NCBI RefSeq assembly: GCF_003449015.1 | Contig: NZ_QRGD01000001.1 | Location: forward strand, 496,001-560,000 | Direction: 5' to 3' | DNA length: 64,000 nt | Source: Aureibaculum luteum | GTDB lineage: Bacteria; Bacteroidota; Bacteroidia; Flavobacteriales; Flavobacteriaceae | In this document: positions 43,241 through 52,772 of the stretch, piece after piece | Position numbering within the stretch: position 1 is the stretch's first letter | Layout of the letters: each line of letters begins with the position of its first letter | Program-made: the position numbers and the translations under genes | The notes under the pieces: model-generated | What the model was told of the DNA's origin: nothing | What the model saw: only the letters and a program-made list of their open reading frames with translations | The model's database searches: none

Positions 43241-46200
43241 CTAAAATCCGAAACCTAAACCGAATGAAAAACGAGCTCCCTCATCCGCATTAAATACTGA
43301 AATTTGAAAAATTATTACGTCAGCAGCATTTGCAAAAACTCCTCCCCCATAAGAATTGTGCCATTTATCAGAATCTTCACCATCTAACCACACCCTACCA
43401 TAATCTACACCTCCGTAAACCCCTATATGCAAGGGTAAAATAACTGTTTTTAACTTCGTTAAATTTAATCGCAAATCTGTACTTTGATAAAATGAAGATT
43501 TCCCTGTAAAACGTTGGTTTCTATAACCACGTAATCCGTCACTTGCTCCAAGTGAAGCTGCTTGATAAAACTCAAAATTATCTCCAAAAATAACATTTCC
43601 TTTAATTTTTGTTGCCAGCACCAATTGACCTGAAGGCACTAATTTATAATCAAAACCGATGGATGGAGTAATATAACTAAACCCGTTAGACTCATCTATA
43701 TTCGCCTTATACCCTACCTCTAAGAGGGTCTTCATCCCTAAGGTTGGAAAAGCCTTATTGTCCTGATTTTCATAACTAAACTCAGCATTTACACCTACAA
43801 ATTGAATGCTGTTTTCAATTTGATTCTGGTTGTAAAATATATTTATAAATCGATCTGAAGTCTCTTCAACTTCTATAGACTCATAACTTGCCCCAACTTT
43901 AAATCGAGTACCATAGGTACCTATTTTCACCAATGAAGGTTTAAATGCAAGGCTACTTATTTTAACACGGTTAAAATCCATATCAAAATTATCTTCATCT
44001 AGTGCATTCAGATTACTGGTTTCATTACCAAAATCGAAGAAATTAATACTATAGTTTGGGCTTGTCATTTTAGCATCCAAACCTAAATTCCATGCTCCTA
44101 TAACATTTGAAAACTCGCCATGATACCCTATTTCAAATCCATTAGTCGCAAAATAATAAGCTCCCGAAAGGATATGCTGAGCGGTAAAAGGATTGCGTTC
44201 AAAACCATATGTTGTATACGTATTTGAGGCCCCTATCTTGACCCCATCATCAGGATTAAAACCAACGGTTGGTATAAATTGATTTATATTATTTTTAAGC
44301 TTCGTATAATCATAAACATTTGTCTCGTAATCATCCGTTAACTTAACACTTCCTTTATTCGTTATGAATTCATTTTTCTTTGACTTATAATCATAGAGCT
44401 TAACTCTTTTACCATTTTCTACATTATACGTGTCATTATTCTGACCGCCAATTATTCTAATTTTTATAAGATTGTTTCCATCACCAAAGGTTTTGAATAC
44501 ATCATCATCGTCAAGTCCATAAATCCATATTTCTTTAGTGTCTTTTTTATCATATATCCTTTCATGAAAAATAGTGCCTTTTTCACCATTTTTAATTCTA
44601 TAGGCAACTACTTTTGTTAATCCACTTGGAAGCCGTTCAATATCAAACCAATCATCTTTGTCAGTTCCTCTTATCACTGCAAATTTGTTAATGATTTTAT
44701 AGTATTCATCAGCGGTTTTATTAAGGTTTTTGATTCTTGATAACAGAACGCGTTTGATCTCTAAAACGGTTTCATCGTGAACCTCTTTGGGCATCATGTT
44801 CAATGCTCTATCAATTACATCAGCGGTTAAGTTTTTCTGAATAAATTCTGCCTGCTCTATCCATTGTTCCTTATCCGTCTTATTAATTATAATCATATCT
44901 AAAGAATAAGGACTTGAATTAAACCCCTTAACATTTCTTATGTTATCATAAAAGCCTTCCATTAGTTTTAATGGCGGTGTAATTCGGGTAGCTATTTGCA
45001 TTAAGGCTCCATCGCCCATTATAGAAAAAGTTTGATCTCTATCTCTGGGTATTGGTTTAAAAATCACCCTGCCTGTTTTTTTATCTTTAAATTCTGCCCA
45101 ACGCCATTGATCTACATGCCTATCCCAGTCGCCAATAACCATATCAAATAGCCGAGCTCTTAGGTAAGTTACATCATCAACTACATATTTCTCATCCTTT
45201 CTTAATTTTTTCAACAAATCATCAGTGCTTTCAATTTTTTTTGCAAATCCAAAACTTTTTAGATTTTGCTGACTATCGCCAACATGCTCTTCAATCATAT
45301 ATAGTTCATCACCAAAATCACTATTAAAATCTCCTAATGCGTTTTGTTTTGGGACATAATATAATACAGGATTGGTATGATACAAATCAATAGCATCAGA
45401 TAATTCTCCTGTCGTAAAAGGAGCATAAGGATGTGAACCTGTATAAAAATCTTGCAATAAACTTTCGGTATAAGTATCTTCAAAATCTCCAATAATATAC
45501 TGATCTTTAAAAGCCATCGCCTGTAGATAAACTTCAGCACTTTTTCGTAAAGCACGCATTACATATTGCTTGCCTTCACCATCTATTAAACGAAGTGACT
45601 TAGATTGATGTCCACCCCCTTTTCTTATGGGCGTAACCCCTCCGAACAGCGTATCTAAATTAACAGTTGGAGCCGCTACTTTTGCACCATAATACTTACG
45701 GTATCTTTTTCCCCAAATACCTTTAAAAAATTTAGTCTTTTTAACTTCTTCATCGGTATAAACGGAAGCTTTTACGATGACAGGGAAGTCTTTGTTATAA
45801 GCTTCTACTTGATTCGATTTATCTGAAGCTAAAACCTTAGTTTGAAATATTATTTCATTTGTATTTGCCGAATAAAAGCGAACAAAAGAAGCCCCATCTT
45901 TAAAAACGTCTAAGATGGCATACCCAGAATCACTAGATGTAAATTCTGCCGAAACATTACGTGTTGCTGTATTTTTTGAGCCAGAACCGCTTATAATTTG
46001 CGGTAAATTATCCTTCTTTAAATATTGTAAGTTATGCTCATGACCAGAAACAAAAATTACCTTATCATTTTCTTGAGCTAAGGTTACAATCCTTTTTATA
46101 AGGTAATTATAATTCTTGTTTTGAGTATCTGCAGGAGAAATTCCGCTTGTTTTTCGAATTAAATTTTTTAAGGTTCCTAAAATAGGTAATGGTTTTAGAT

Positions 46201-46918
46201 TTGATTTAAAGTCAAATTGCCCGGCATGAGGCCCGTTACTAAACATTGGATTATGAATGGCTACCAGCGTAGTTTTACCCTGAGATTTTTTAATTAACCC
46301 TTCAAACTCCTCAAAAAATTTATTTCGCGTTCTTATTTCACAATCATCATTAATTGTGGGGTGCTTATCCCAATCTGTTAAATACCATTCTCCATCTATA
46401 ACAATTAATACTGTGCTTTCATCAATATCAATTTTTTCTATTGGACAACCATTTTCAGGTAAAAAGGTTTGATCTCCTAAAATTTCCTCAATATAATCCT
46501 CTTGCCTTTTAAGACCTTTTATCCCTGAATACCAATCGTGGTTGCCTGGTATAAATATGGTATTACCTTTAAAATTTTCTACTGCACTGGTTTGTATATT
46601 CAATTGATGCTCTGCAAAAGCTCTATTCTTACCTTCTTTATTAGGCATTCCTTTGGGATAAATATTATCTCCTAAAAAAATAACCGTGCTATTTTTAGCT
46701 GCTTTTGAAATTTCCTTTTTAAAAGATTGCAATGCGGCAGATGAGGTCCCTATTTCAGAATTACCGGCATCACCAATTAAGTAAAAAGTATGCTGAATTT
46801 CTTTTTCTGGAAACGTTGAACTTACTAGTCCTTTTTTAATTTGAGTTTTATAGGTAGCACAAGCATTTAATAAAAACACAGCAACAAAGAACAATACAAA
46901 TTTGTAATAATACCTCAT
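43241..46918 (-). CDS. lipoprotein with metallophosphoesterase, kinase-like central region and Omp85-type barrel
   Basis: This 1225-residue protein has a lipobox ending LLNAC (C20). Residues 40-365 are a calcineurin-like phosphoesterase with D50 (LIGDAGN), GDN 83-85, GNHD 125-128, H222 (IHNP) and GHEH 292-295. Residues 430-660 hold a region I read as an atypical kinase fold: a Lys/Arg-bearing strand pair (SLRLIDGEGKQYVMRAL, 441-457), GDWDRHVDQWRW at 596-607 and PRDRDQTF at 624-631, as in Fam20C/HipA-type catalytic loops. Acidic turns (GLDDDDVF, about 801) lead to a C-terminal 16-stranded-type barrel with the Omp85 motif GLRGYRNQRF at 1128-1137. The enzyme parts would face the periplasm or cell surface. 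The first and third parts are secure; the kinase reading is tentative. Confidence 0.8.
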   Translation of the reverse strand: MRYYYKFVLFFVAVFLLNACATYKTQIKKGLVSSTFPEKEIQHTFYLIGDAGNSEIGTSSAALQSFKKEISKAAKNSTVIFLGDNIYPKGMPNKEGKNRAFAEHQLNIQTSAVENFKGNTIFIPGNHDWYSGIKGLKRQEDYIEEILGDQTFLPENGCPIEKIDIDESTVLIVIDGEWYLTDWDKHPTINDDCEIRTRNKFFEEFEGLIKKSQGKTTLVAIHNPMFSNGPHAGQFDFKSNLKPLPILGTLKNLIRKTSGISPADTQNKNYNYLIKRIVTLAQENDKVIFVSGHEHNLQYLKKDNLPQIISGSGSKNTATRNVSAEFTSSDSGYAILDVFKDGASFVRFYSANTNEIIFQTKVLASDKSNQVEAYNKDFPVIVKASVYTDEEVKKTKFFKGIWGKRYRKYYGAKVAAPTVNLDTLFGGVTPIRKGGGHQSKSLRLIDGEGKQYVMRALRKSAEVYLQAMAFKDQYIIGDFEDTYTESLLQDFYTGSHPYAPFTTGELSDAIDLYHTNPVLYYVPKQNALGDFNSDFGDELYMIEEHVGDSQQNLKSFGFAKKIESTDDLLKKLRKDEKYVVDDVTYLRARLFDMVIGDWDRHVDQWRWAEFKDKKTGRVIFKPIPRDRDQTFSIMGDGALMQIATRITPPLKLMEGFYDNIRNVKGFNSSPYSLDMIIINKTDKEQWIEQAEFIQKNLTADVIDRALNMMPKEVHDETVLEIKRVLLSRIKNLNKTADEYYKIINKFAVIRGTDKDDWFDIERLPSGLTKVVAYRIKNGEKGTIFHERIYDKKDTKEIWIYGLDDDDVFKTFGDGNNLIKIRIIGGQNNDTYNVENGKRVKLYDYKSKKNEFITNKGSVKLTDDYETNVYDYTKLKNNINQFIPTVGFNPDDGVKIGASNTYTTYGFERNPFTAQHILSGAYYFATNGFEIGYHGEFSNVIGAWNLGLDAKMTSPNYSINFFDFGNETSNLNALDEDNFDMDFNRVKISSLAFKPSLVKIGTYGTRFKVGASYESIEVEETSDRFINIFYNQNQIENSIQFVGVNAEFSYENQDNKAFPTLGMKTLLEVGYKANIDESNGFSYITPSIGFDYKLVPSGQLVLATKIKGNVIFGDNFEFYQAASLGASDGLRGYRNQRFTGKSSFYQSTDLRLNLTKLKTVILPLHIGVYGGVDYGRVWLDGEDSDKWHNSYGGGVFANAADVIIFQISVFNADEGARFSFGLGFGF

Positions 46919-46936
46919 ATGTTTGTTATTCTATTT

Positions 46937-48136
46937 TTAAATAGTAACACCGGATGTTCTGAATGCAACCGCAAAAGCAATGACTGACATAATAATACCA
47001 ATCAAAAATATAGTGTAAGTAACCCTTAGTATTTTATATTTCTTATGTAAAACCAAGCCTAGAAAGTATAAATCTTTTTTCATTGATGAATACAAATAGT
47101 CTCTATCTTCCATCATTTCTCCCATTGCCCATTCAAATTCTTCCAATTTCACTTTATGAAAATTACCAAAAAACAACAAGTTCACTTTTTTATCTTCAAC
47201 ATCCTTTTTGGTAAACTTACCACTCGTAATATTAGGTCTTGTAGCTAAAACTGATAACCCCATAGAAACTAAACTAAATGAGACAAAAATAGCAGTTGGT
47301 ATAATTAAGTAATGGTTTGACGGGTTATCTAGCTTAGGAATTAAATTGGATAACGCCATTGATATAATAATAGCATTTACTGACAATAATATATTGGCTT
47401 TTGTATCAGCAATGTTACTTAAGTTTATATGATTTCTAAGGGTTACCCTAAACATGGTTTCAATGCCACGTTCAGGAATTTCGGCTTTACGTTTTTTTAA
47501 TTTATACTCTCCGGCTTTCATTTTGCCTTTCGCTACCGCTTGCTTTATTTTTTTTCTAGATTTATATAATTTAGCTAAATTTTTATCTTTAATTTTTTGC
47601 CAATTAATTCGGGCATAATTTGTATAATAACGGTGCTTTCTAGTAAAAAAATTAATATTCTCAACAATCCATTCAGAATCGGTAAAGTTATTAGAGTTAG
47701 ATAAGTTCCATTCTTCTCGTAACAACTCATTCACTTCTGAGAACACACTATTTCCTAAATGAGCACAATCGGCATCAAGTAAGACCTTTTCCAAAATATT
47801 TTCAGGCTCCGATTCCATATTTGTAGCCAAAATGCATTTTTGTACACTTGAAATAATTTCAGACGACACGTTTTGACGCTCTAAAAAATCTTTTGCTATT
47901 TCTGAACTATTAATTTCATGTCCTTCATATCCGTTAATAAATCCAATATCATGAAACCATGCTGCCAATTCAACAATCTGCGTTTGCTCAGGTGTTAGTT
48001 GCTCTCCTAAAGCCAGTTCTTTAACAGAACTTACAACTCTTTGGGTATGACTTAAATTGTGATAAATATATACACTTGATAAATGTTCATTTAGTTGATT
48101 TACAACATAGGCCTCAACTTTTTGTAAAATATCCAT
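46937..48136 (-). CDS. HD-domain phosphohydrolase fused to Pycsar-effector-type membrane domain (PycTM/DUF5706)
   Basis: This 399-residue protein has an HD domain at residues 1-170 with metal ligands H30, H62-D63 and D121, as in (cyclic) nucleotide phosphohydrolases. A basic linker spans 180-222 (KSRKKIKQAVAKGKMK). The domain at 226-395 begins FRVTLRNHINLSNIADTKAN, the signature of the transmembrane effector domain of cyclic-pyrimidine (Pycsar) defence, with helices at about 247-265, 278-298 and 371-392. It is coded 6 bp after a GAF-like protein and 18 bp before the phosphoesterase-barrel gene. No nucleotide cyclase is in the window. It may be a chromosomal signalling protein and not a defence effector. 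Confidence 0.85.
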   Translation of the reverse strand: MDILQKVEAYVVNQLNEHLSSVYIYHNLSHTQRVVSSVKELALGEQLTPEQTQIVELAAWFHDIGFINGYEGHEINSSEIAKDFLERQNVSSEIISSVQKCILATNMESEPENILEKVLLDADCAHLGNSVFSEVNELLREEWNLSNSNNFTDSEWIVENINFFTRKHRYYTNYARINWQKIKDKNLAKLYKSRKKIKQAVAKGKMKAGEYKLKKRKAEIPERGIETMFRVTLRNHINLSNIADTKANILLSVNAIIISMALSNLIPKLDNPSNHYLIIPTAIFVSFSLVSMGLSVLATRPNITSGKFTKKDVEDKKVNLLFFGNFHKVKLEEFEWAMGEMMEDRDYLYSSMKKDLYFLGLVLHKKYKILRVTYTIFLIGIIMSVIAFAVAFRTSGVTI

Positions 48137-48142
48137 AGATAA

Positions 48143-50524
48143 TTAGGCTTTTATGTCTTCAATTAATTGATCAATGGTAATGGTAGTTTTCTCATTAAAT
48201 TGTTCTTTATAAAGAACTTCAACTCGGAGAGCTTTTAAGCCAGAAACACCTTGTAAATCTTCCAATTCTAAATATTCTAATTTACCTAAATAGTTTTTTG
48301 ATTGTAAATATTTAATATATTTTTTATACTCTCTAGCATCTTTATCTTGAGAGTAAACAATCGCTATTTTTCCTGGAGTAGTTAAACGCTCAGTAGTATC
48401 TTTTATATTCGCTTTATCAATACGTTTTTTAATAATTTCATACCTAATATTATAAGCTCCATCAACATCAAATTGCTTTTCATCCATCCTAAATTTAATG
48501 GCCAAAGAATTACTGTGTACCAAAATTAATGAGGCAATTTCAAGTTCATGATCTAACGTGCCTTTCAACTGAAAAGCAAGATTTTCCATTTCATACATCA
48601 GCTGCAATTGCCACAAACGCATGTTATATAAATATAACGAATTATACTCTTTATTTTGAACCAATGATTGACCTATATACATGTTATATTCCACACCATC
48701 AGTTTTGTACCTTTCAAAATAATGGGGAAACATTGCCTGAGCTTCTTCCTGCTTTTTGTCTATAAAATCGGCTAGTTTCTCATTAAGAATTGTAACACTC
48801 TCTTCATAAGCTTTTCGTTGCTCATATACTACATGTAAATTTTCATCTAATCGATCCATGTAAATATCAACTGATTTTTCTAACTCCGAATTAATTCCTT
48901 TTATATGATTAAACACCGGATAAATGTCGCGTTTTAAAAAATCAAGTATTGCTATCTCATCTCCAGCATGTAACCCTTTTTTAACATCTATTAAATACTC
49001 TTCAACACGAAACATTAGCTCGTCATAAATTGGTATTTCTTCAACTTCACAAGCATTATTCAAAACATTTGATGCTAGATTAAGCTGAACTGATAAGTCA
49101 TTTTTTATAGCATCATTACGTGCAATAGAAGACCCTTTTATATCAGCTTGCCCATATAATGGAAATACATTATCAAAAACAATATCATCTAATTTAGGAC
49201 TTTCTATCCCTTTAAACTTATCACCATAATAATTCTCAGCTGCTTGATAAAAACGCCATTTTACAGTAGGATGAATTGAGGTATAATGCTCTTGAATAGT
49301 GGCTTCCAAAATATTTTGATGCTCTTCTGAATTTCTTTTTACAGCAGCTTCAAAAATTGGAATTATGTCTTTTAGCTTATTCTGATTAATTGAATTTAAT
49401 TCATATGGCCTAGGTGATGCAATTTCTAATAAAGCCAAATCATTATTTTCCGTTGCCTTTATAGGTATTAATATAATACTTTGAATTCCTTTAGATTTAA
49501 GGTCTTTATAAAAAGAATTTTCATTAGTAGATTTTCCATATTTCTCAACATCAGAAATTGTTACAATTTCGTGCTTAACAAATACACTGTTCATTATTCC
49601 ATCACAAAAATAATCCTTACAATTAATAACACTTTTACCTTCAAGAATTAAACTATCTGATTTTTTAATATTGGTTTCGCACAACTTAATATTTATAGCG
49701 TCAAATATTGAAAACCCAAGTTTTAAATCTTTTATACTATAGAATTCACGTAGATATTTACGTAAATCACCAATAAGGTTATTGTCTTGTCTTAATAAGC
49801 TATTAGATAATGATGATAATGTCTCATCTTGGGTTACGTCAAAAAGATTCATTATTCCAAAACCTTTGTATATATAACTATTTGGAGGGAATTTTTCTTT
49901 CCAAACTTCTATATTATTAAAATTATCTAACAATAATCTAAAATCTTCTTCTGTAATTTTTGGTGCATTTTCCGTAGGAATAATATCAGCAAAATCACCA
50001 TTTAGAGCTACTCTATAATGTTTTGTAACTCCTGTATTTACATCAGGAATATCATAAAAGAAAGGACGTTTTAAATCTATATTATATCCATAACAATAAG
50101 CCAAAATCATAACACAGCCTTGAATATACAACTCATTATCATGAAAATTTCTGATACTAAATTGGTAATCATCCCCAGAATTATTAATAATATTTTTAAA
50201 CCTATTAGAAATCTTAAAAGTTGTAAATGAAAATGGAATACTAGCTGCTTTTATTTCATTATCCGTTAATATTTCAGGAAACAATCCATCCAAGGCTAAA
50301 TCAATTTGGTCTTTGTACTTAATTAATAAAGATTCATCTGTGAAGCCATCAATCAATTCTGGATATTTACTCAAATGCCCAACAATTTCCTTTGCCGAAT
50401 TATAAAAGGGGTGTTCTTTATTATTCAAATACTTTTGATAAAAAGTATAAACCTTTTCAAAACTTATTTGTAGTTGTAATGGAAAAGATTTCTCTTTTAA
50501 ATTTACAGATTGTTGAATAATCAT
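48143..50524 (-). CDS. GAF-like sensor protein, partner of the HD-PycTM protein
   Basis: This 793-residue cytoplasmic protein has no signal peptide and no membrane helix. The central region (about residues 265-400) looks like a GAF domain (NSFYKDLKSKGIQSIILIPIK, then LALLEIASPRPYEL). An N-terminal domain of about 250 residues and a largely helical C-terminal half (coiled-coil-like stretch SVTILNEKLADFIDKKQEE) are unassigned. I start it at the ATG at 50524; an upstream in-frame ATG at 50557 would add 11 atypical residues. Six bp separate it from the HD-PycTM gene. It carries no GGDEF, EAL or cyclase motif, so it probably binds a ligand and signals by contact. Confidence 0.72.
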   Translation of the reverse strand: MIIQQSVNLKEKSFPLQLQISFEKVYTFYQKYLNNKEHPFYNSAKEIVGHLSKYPELIDGFTDESLLIKYKDQIDLALDGLFPEILTDNEIKAASIPFSFTTFKISNRFKNIINNSGDDYQFSIRNFHDNELYIQGCVMILAYCYGYNIDLKRPFFYDIPDVNTGVTKHYRVALNGDFADIIPTENAPKITEEDFRLLLDNFNNIEVWKEKFPPNSYIYKGFGIMNLFDVTQDETLSSLSNSLLRQDNNLIGDLRKYLREFYSIKDLKLGFSIFDAINIKLCETNIKKSDSLILEGKSVINCKDYFCDGIMNSVFVKHEIVTISDVEKYGKSTNENSFYKDLKSKGIQSIILIPIKATENNDLALLEIASPRPYELNSINQNKLKDIIPIFEAAVKRNSEEHQNILEATIQEHYTSIHPTVKWRFYQAAENYYGDKFKGIESPKLDDIVFDNVFPLYGQADIKGSSIARNDAIKNDLSVQLNLASNVLNNACEVEEIPIYDELMFRVEEYLIDVKKGLHAGDEIAILDFLKRDIYPVFNHIKGINSELEKSVDIYMDRLDENLHVVYEQRKAYEESVTILNEKLADFIDKKQEEAQAMFPHYFERYKTDGVEYNMYIGQSLVQNKEYNSLYLYNMRLWQLQLMYEMENLAFQLKGTLDHELEIASLILVHSNSLAIKFRMDEKQFDVDGAYNIRYEIIKKRIDKANIKDTTERLTTPGKIAIVYSQDKDAREYKKYIKYLQSKNYLGKLEYLELEDLQGVSGLKALRVEVLYKEQFNEKTTITIDQLIEDIKA

Positions 50525-50620
50525 AATTAAAATATTTGAACCTACTAATTTACACAATATATATTAGGTATAGACGTTAGCGAGCACGAATCCTAACAAA
50601 AAGGGAATAACAATTTTAAA

Positions 50621-51820
50621 CTAAGAAACAATTTTTTTAGAAATTCTAGAACTAGCAATCAAAGCGGCTAAATATCCTAAGGCCAATATGGTGAAAAATA
50701 CGATTAGCACATTAAAAATAGTGAATTCTACAGGGTATGCTAATGATGAATTAATCATTATCAACCCAAAGTACTTTTGCAATAAAACAAAAGAAATAGC
50801 CAAAAACAAGCCTAATAGTAACCCGAAGAAAGACAGTAAAAAACCTTGATAAATAAATATTTTTTTTATCTCGCTTAAACTAGCCCCTAAGCTAAATAAT
50901 GTTTTTAAATTTTCTCGTTTGTCTAAAATCATCATTACAATAGCCCCAATAACATTAAACAAAGCAATAATTAAAATTAATGTAAAAATTAAATAAGAAA
51001 CTAAATTTTCTGTGTTCAACATTTTATGAAAAACGGCATTGAGTTGCTCTCTGGTTTGAATTTTATATTTATCTCCTAATTTTTGTTGTAAAACTTCAAT
51101 TACCTCGCTTCTATTTACATTATTTTCCAATTTCAATTCAATTGCAGTAATTTGATTTGGCTTATAATTTAATAAACTTTGTACGATTTGTAATTGAGCA
51201 AAAACATAATTTTTATCCAACTCTTCCGTCAGTCTAAAAATACCTGTAGGTTGCAGACTTAAAGTGTTAAACGCTGTTTTAGGATTACTTACATAACCTT
51301 TACCTGGTTTAGGCACTGAAACCTTTAAGGATTCTGTAAAATCATATGTGCCTAACGATAAAATTGCTGAGACACCATTACCAATAACAGCCGAGTGAAC
51401 AATTTCTTTATCTAACCATTCTCCAACATAGATTGCTGTATCAATATTATTTACCGACAAATAGTTATCATCAACTCCTTTAATACTCGCTATATGCGAC
51501 TTTTCATTATAACTAAAAAAAGCTCTTTCTTCTACTACTTTACTATAACTCTTAATGTTTTTGTCATTAACTATTTCAGCAATGGAGTCATTGAACAAGA
51601 ATGACTTTCCTACAGAAGCACTTATTTTTAGATCAGGGTCAGAAACTCTAATAAAATCTAAACTAAAATCTTTTAAACCAGAAAAAACTGACAGCACAAT
51701 AAACAAAGCCATTGTACCAACAACGACACCTGTAGCTGCTATAATGGTAATAATATTTATTGCATTATTACTACTTTTAGAAAATAAATATCGCTTAGCT
51801 ATGTATAGAGGAAATTGCAA
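50621..51820 (-). CDS. LolC/LolE-type ABC transporter permease
   Basis: This 399-residue FtsX-family permease extracts lipoproteins from the inner membrane or works in a MacB-like exporter. It has a first helix after ISKSSNNAINIITIIAATGVVVG-like sequence (the cytoplasmic N-terminus starts IAKRYLFSKSS), a large periplasmic domain at about residues 45-265, then three helices (VSYLIFTLILIIALFNVIGA, LLSFFGLLLGLFLAISFVLL, FNVLIVFFTILALGYLAALIA). It lies 1 bp after rbfA on the same strand. No ATPase is adjacent. Confidence 0.87.
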   Translation of the reverse strand: MQFPLYIAKRYLFSKSSNNAINIITIIAATGVVVGTMALFIVLSVFSGLKDFSLDFIRVSDPDLKISASVGKSFLFNDSIAEIVNDKNIKSYSKVVEERAFFSYNEKSHIASIKGVDDNYLSVNNIDTAIYVGEWLDKEIVHSAVIGNGVSAILSLGTYDFTESLKVSVPKPGKGYVSNPKTAFNTLSLQPTGIFRLTEELDKNYVFAQLQIVQSLLNYKPNQITAIELKLENNVNRSEVIEVLQQKLGDKYKIQTREQLNAVFHKMLNTENLVSYLIFTLILIIALFNVIGAIVMMILDKRENLKTLFSLGASLSEIKKIFIYQGFLLSFFGLLLGLFLAISFVLLQKYFGLIMINSSLAYPVEFTIFNVLIVFFTILALGYLAALIASSRISKKIVS

Positions 51821-51821
51821 T

Positions 51822-52214
51822 TTATCTTTTTTGCCTTTTTGATAAAATATCTGGATTCTTTATAGGGTTTTCCACATTACCCTTTAGTGATTTATCTATA
51901 CCTTCAATATAATCTAATGAATCATCTATATAAAAGCTCAATTCTGGCATACGGCGTAATTGATTTCTTGTTCGTTTAGCCAACTCATGTCTAATTAATG
52001 GTGTATTTGATTTAATGCCTTCTATTAATTCTGCACCTTTTTCTGTTGGAAAAATACTTAAATATACTTTAGCATCAGACAAGTCAGAAGTAACATTAAC
52101 CTTGGTGACTGATATTATTATGCCCTTCATGCCATCTTGTGCAGCATGTTGTAACACATCAACCAAATCTTTCTGTAAAACACCGGCTATTTTTTTCTGT
52201 CTATTTGTTTCCAT
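51822..52214 (-). CDS. rbfA: ribosome-binding factor A
   Basis: This 130-residue KH-fold protein matures the 5' region of 16S rRNA in the small subunit. Features: the N-terminal helix KIAGVLQKDLVDVL, then VTSDLSDAKVYLSIFP, then RHELAKRTRNQLRRMPELSFYIDDS, all standard for RbfA. It is followed by the permease gene with a 1-bp gap. Confidence 0.93.
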   Translation of the reverse strand: METNRQKKIAGVLQKDLVDVLQHAAQDGMKGIIISVTKVNVTSDLSDAKVYLSIFPTEKGAELIEGIKSNTPLIRHELAKRTRNQLRRMPELSFYIDDSLDYIEGIDKSLKGNVENPIKNPDILSKRQKR

Positions 52215-52330
52215 AATGCAAAAATAGGCTATAAAACTGAACTTTTGATTTTACCAGATATTTTAATAATAATATTGTTTATTTTTGAAAGAAGTACAAT
52301 TACCATTAATAAGACTTAACACCTAGACAA

Positions 52331-52738
52331 ATGAAAAAAATTGAACATATTGGCATTGCGGTTAAAGACTTAGATACCTCTAACTCGCTGTTTGAAAAAC
52401 TGCTTGGAAAAGCAGCCTATAAGCTTGAAGAAGTAGCTTCTGAAGGAGTTATTACTTCTTTTTTTAAATCGGGACCTAATAAAATTGAATTATTAGCCGC
52501 AACAACACCAGAAAGCCCAATCGCTAAGTTTTTAGAAAAAAAAGGAGAGGGAATTCATCATATTGCTTTTGCTGTTGATGATATTAAAAGTGAAATAAAA
52601 AGGTTAAAAAAAGAAGGTTTCACAGTCTTGAACGATAAACCAAAAAAAGGTGCTGACAACAAACTTGTAGCTTTCTTACATCCAAAAAGTAGCAATGGGG
52701 TTTTAATTGAATTGTGCCAAGAAATTAAGCAAAAATAA
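52331..52738 (+). CDS. mce: methylmalonyl-CoA epimerase
   Basis: This 135-residue vicinal-oxygen-chelate enzyme interconverts (R)- and (S)-methylmalonyl-CoA in propionate metabolism. Metal ligands can be placed at H6 (IEHIGIAV), E53 (KIELLA), H76/H77 (GIHHIAF) and E127 (VLIELCQE). It is upstream of ftsX with about 34 bp between, on the same strand. The mutase genes are not in this window. Confidence 0.92.
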   Translation: MKKIEHIGIAVKDLDTSNSLFEKLLGKAAYKLEEVASEGVITSFFKSGPNKIELLAATTPESPIAKFLEKKGEGIHHIAFAVDDIKSEIKRLKKEGFTVLNDKPKKGADNKLVAFLHPKSSNGVLIELCQEIKQK

Positions 52739-52772
52739 GTATATTGCGTCGCAAAATTTAGCACAAACTACA

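Noticed and set aside
46937-48136. Complete Pycsar defence system
   Set aside because: Only an effector-type domain is present; no cyclase is coded in the window.
50525-50557. Eleven extra residues on the GAF-like protein
   Set aside because: The extension is short and atypical; the second ATG at 50524 looks more natural, though this is not proven.
52707-52772. Longer FtsX frame starting inside mce
   Set aside because: The first 22 codons overlap mce in another frame and do not resemble FtsX; the ATG at 52773 begins the usual basic N-terminus.
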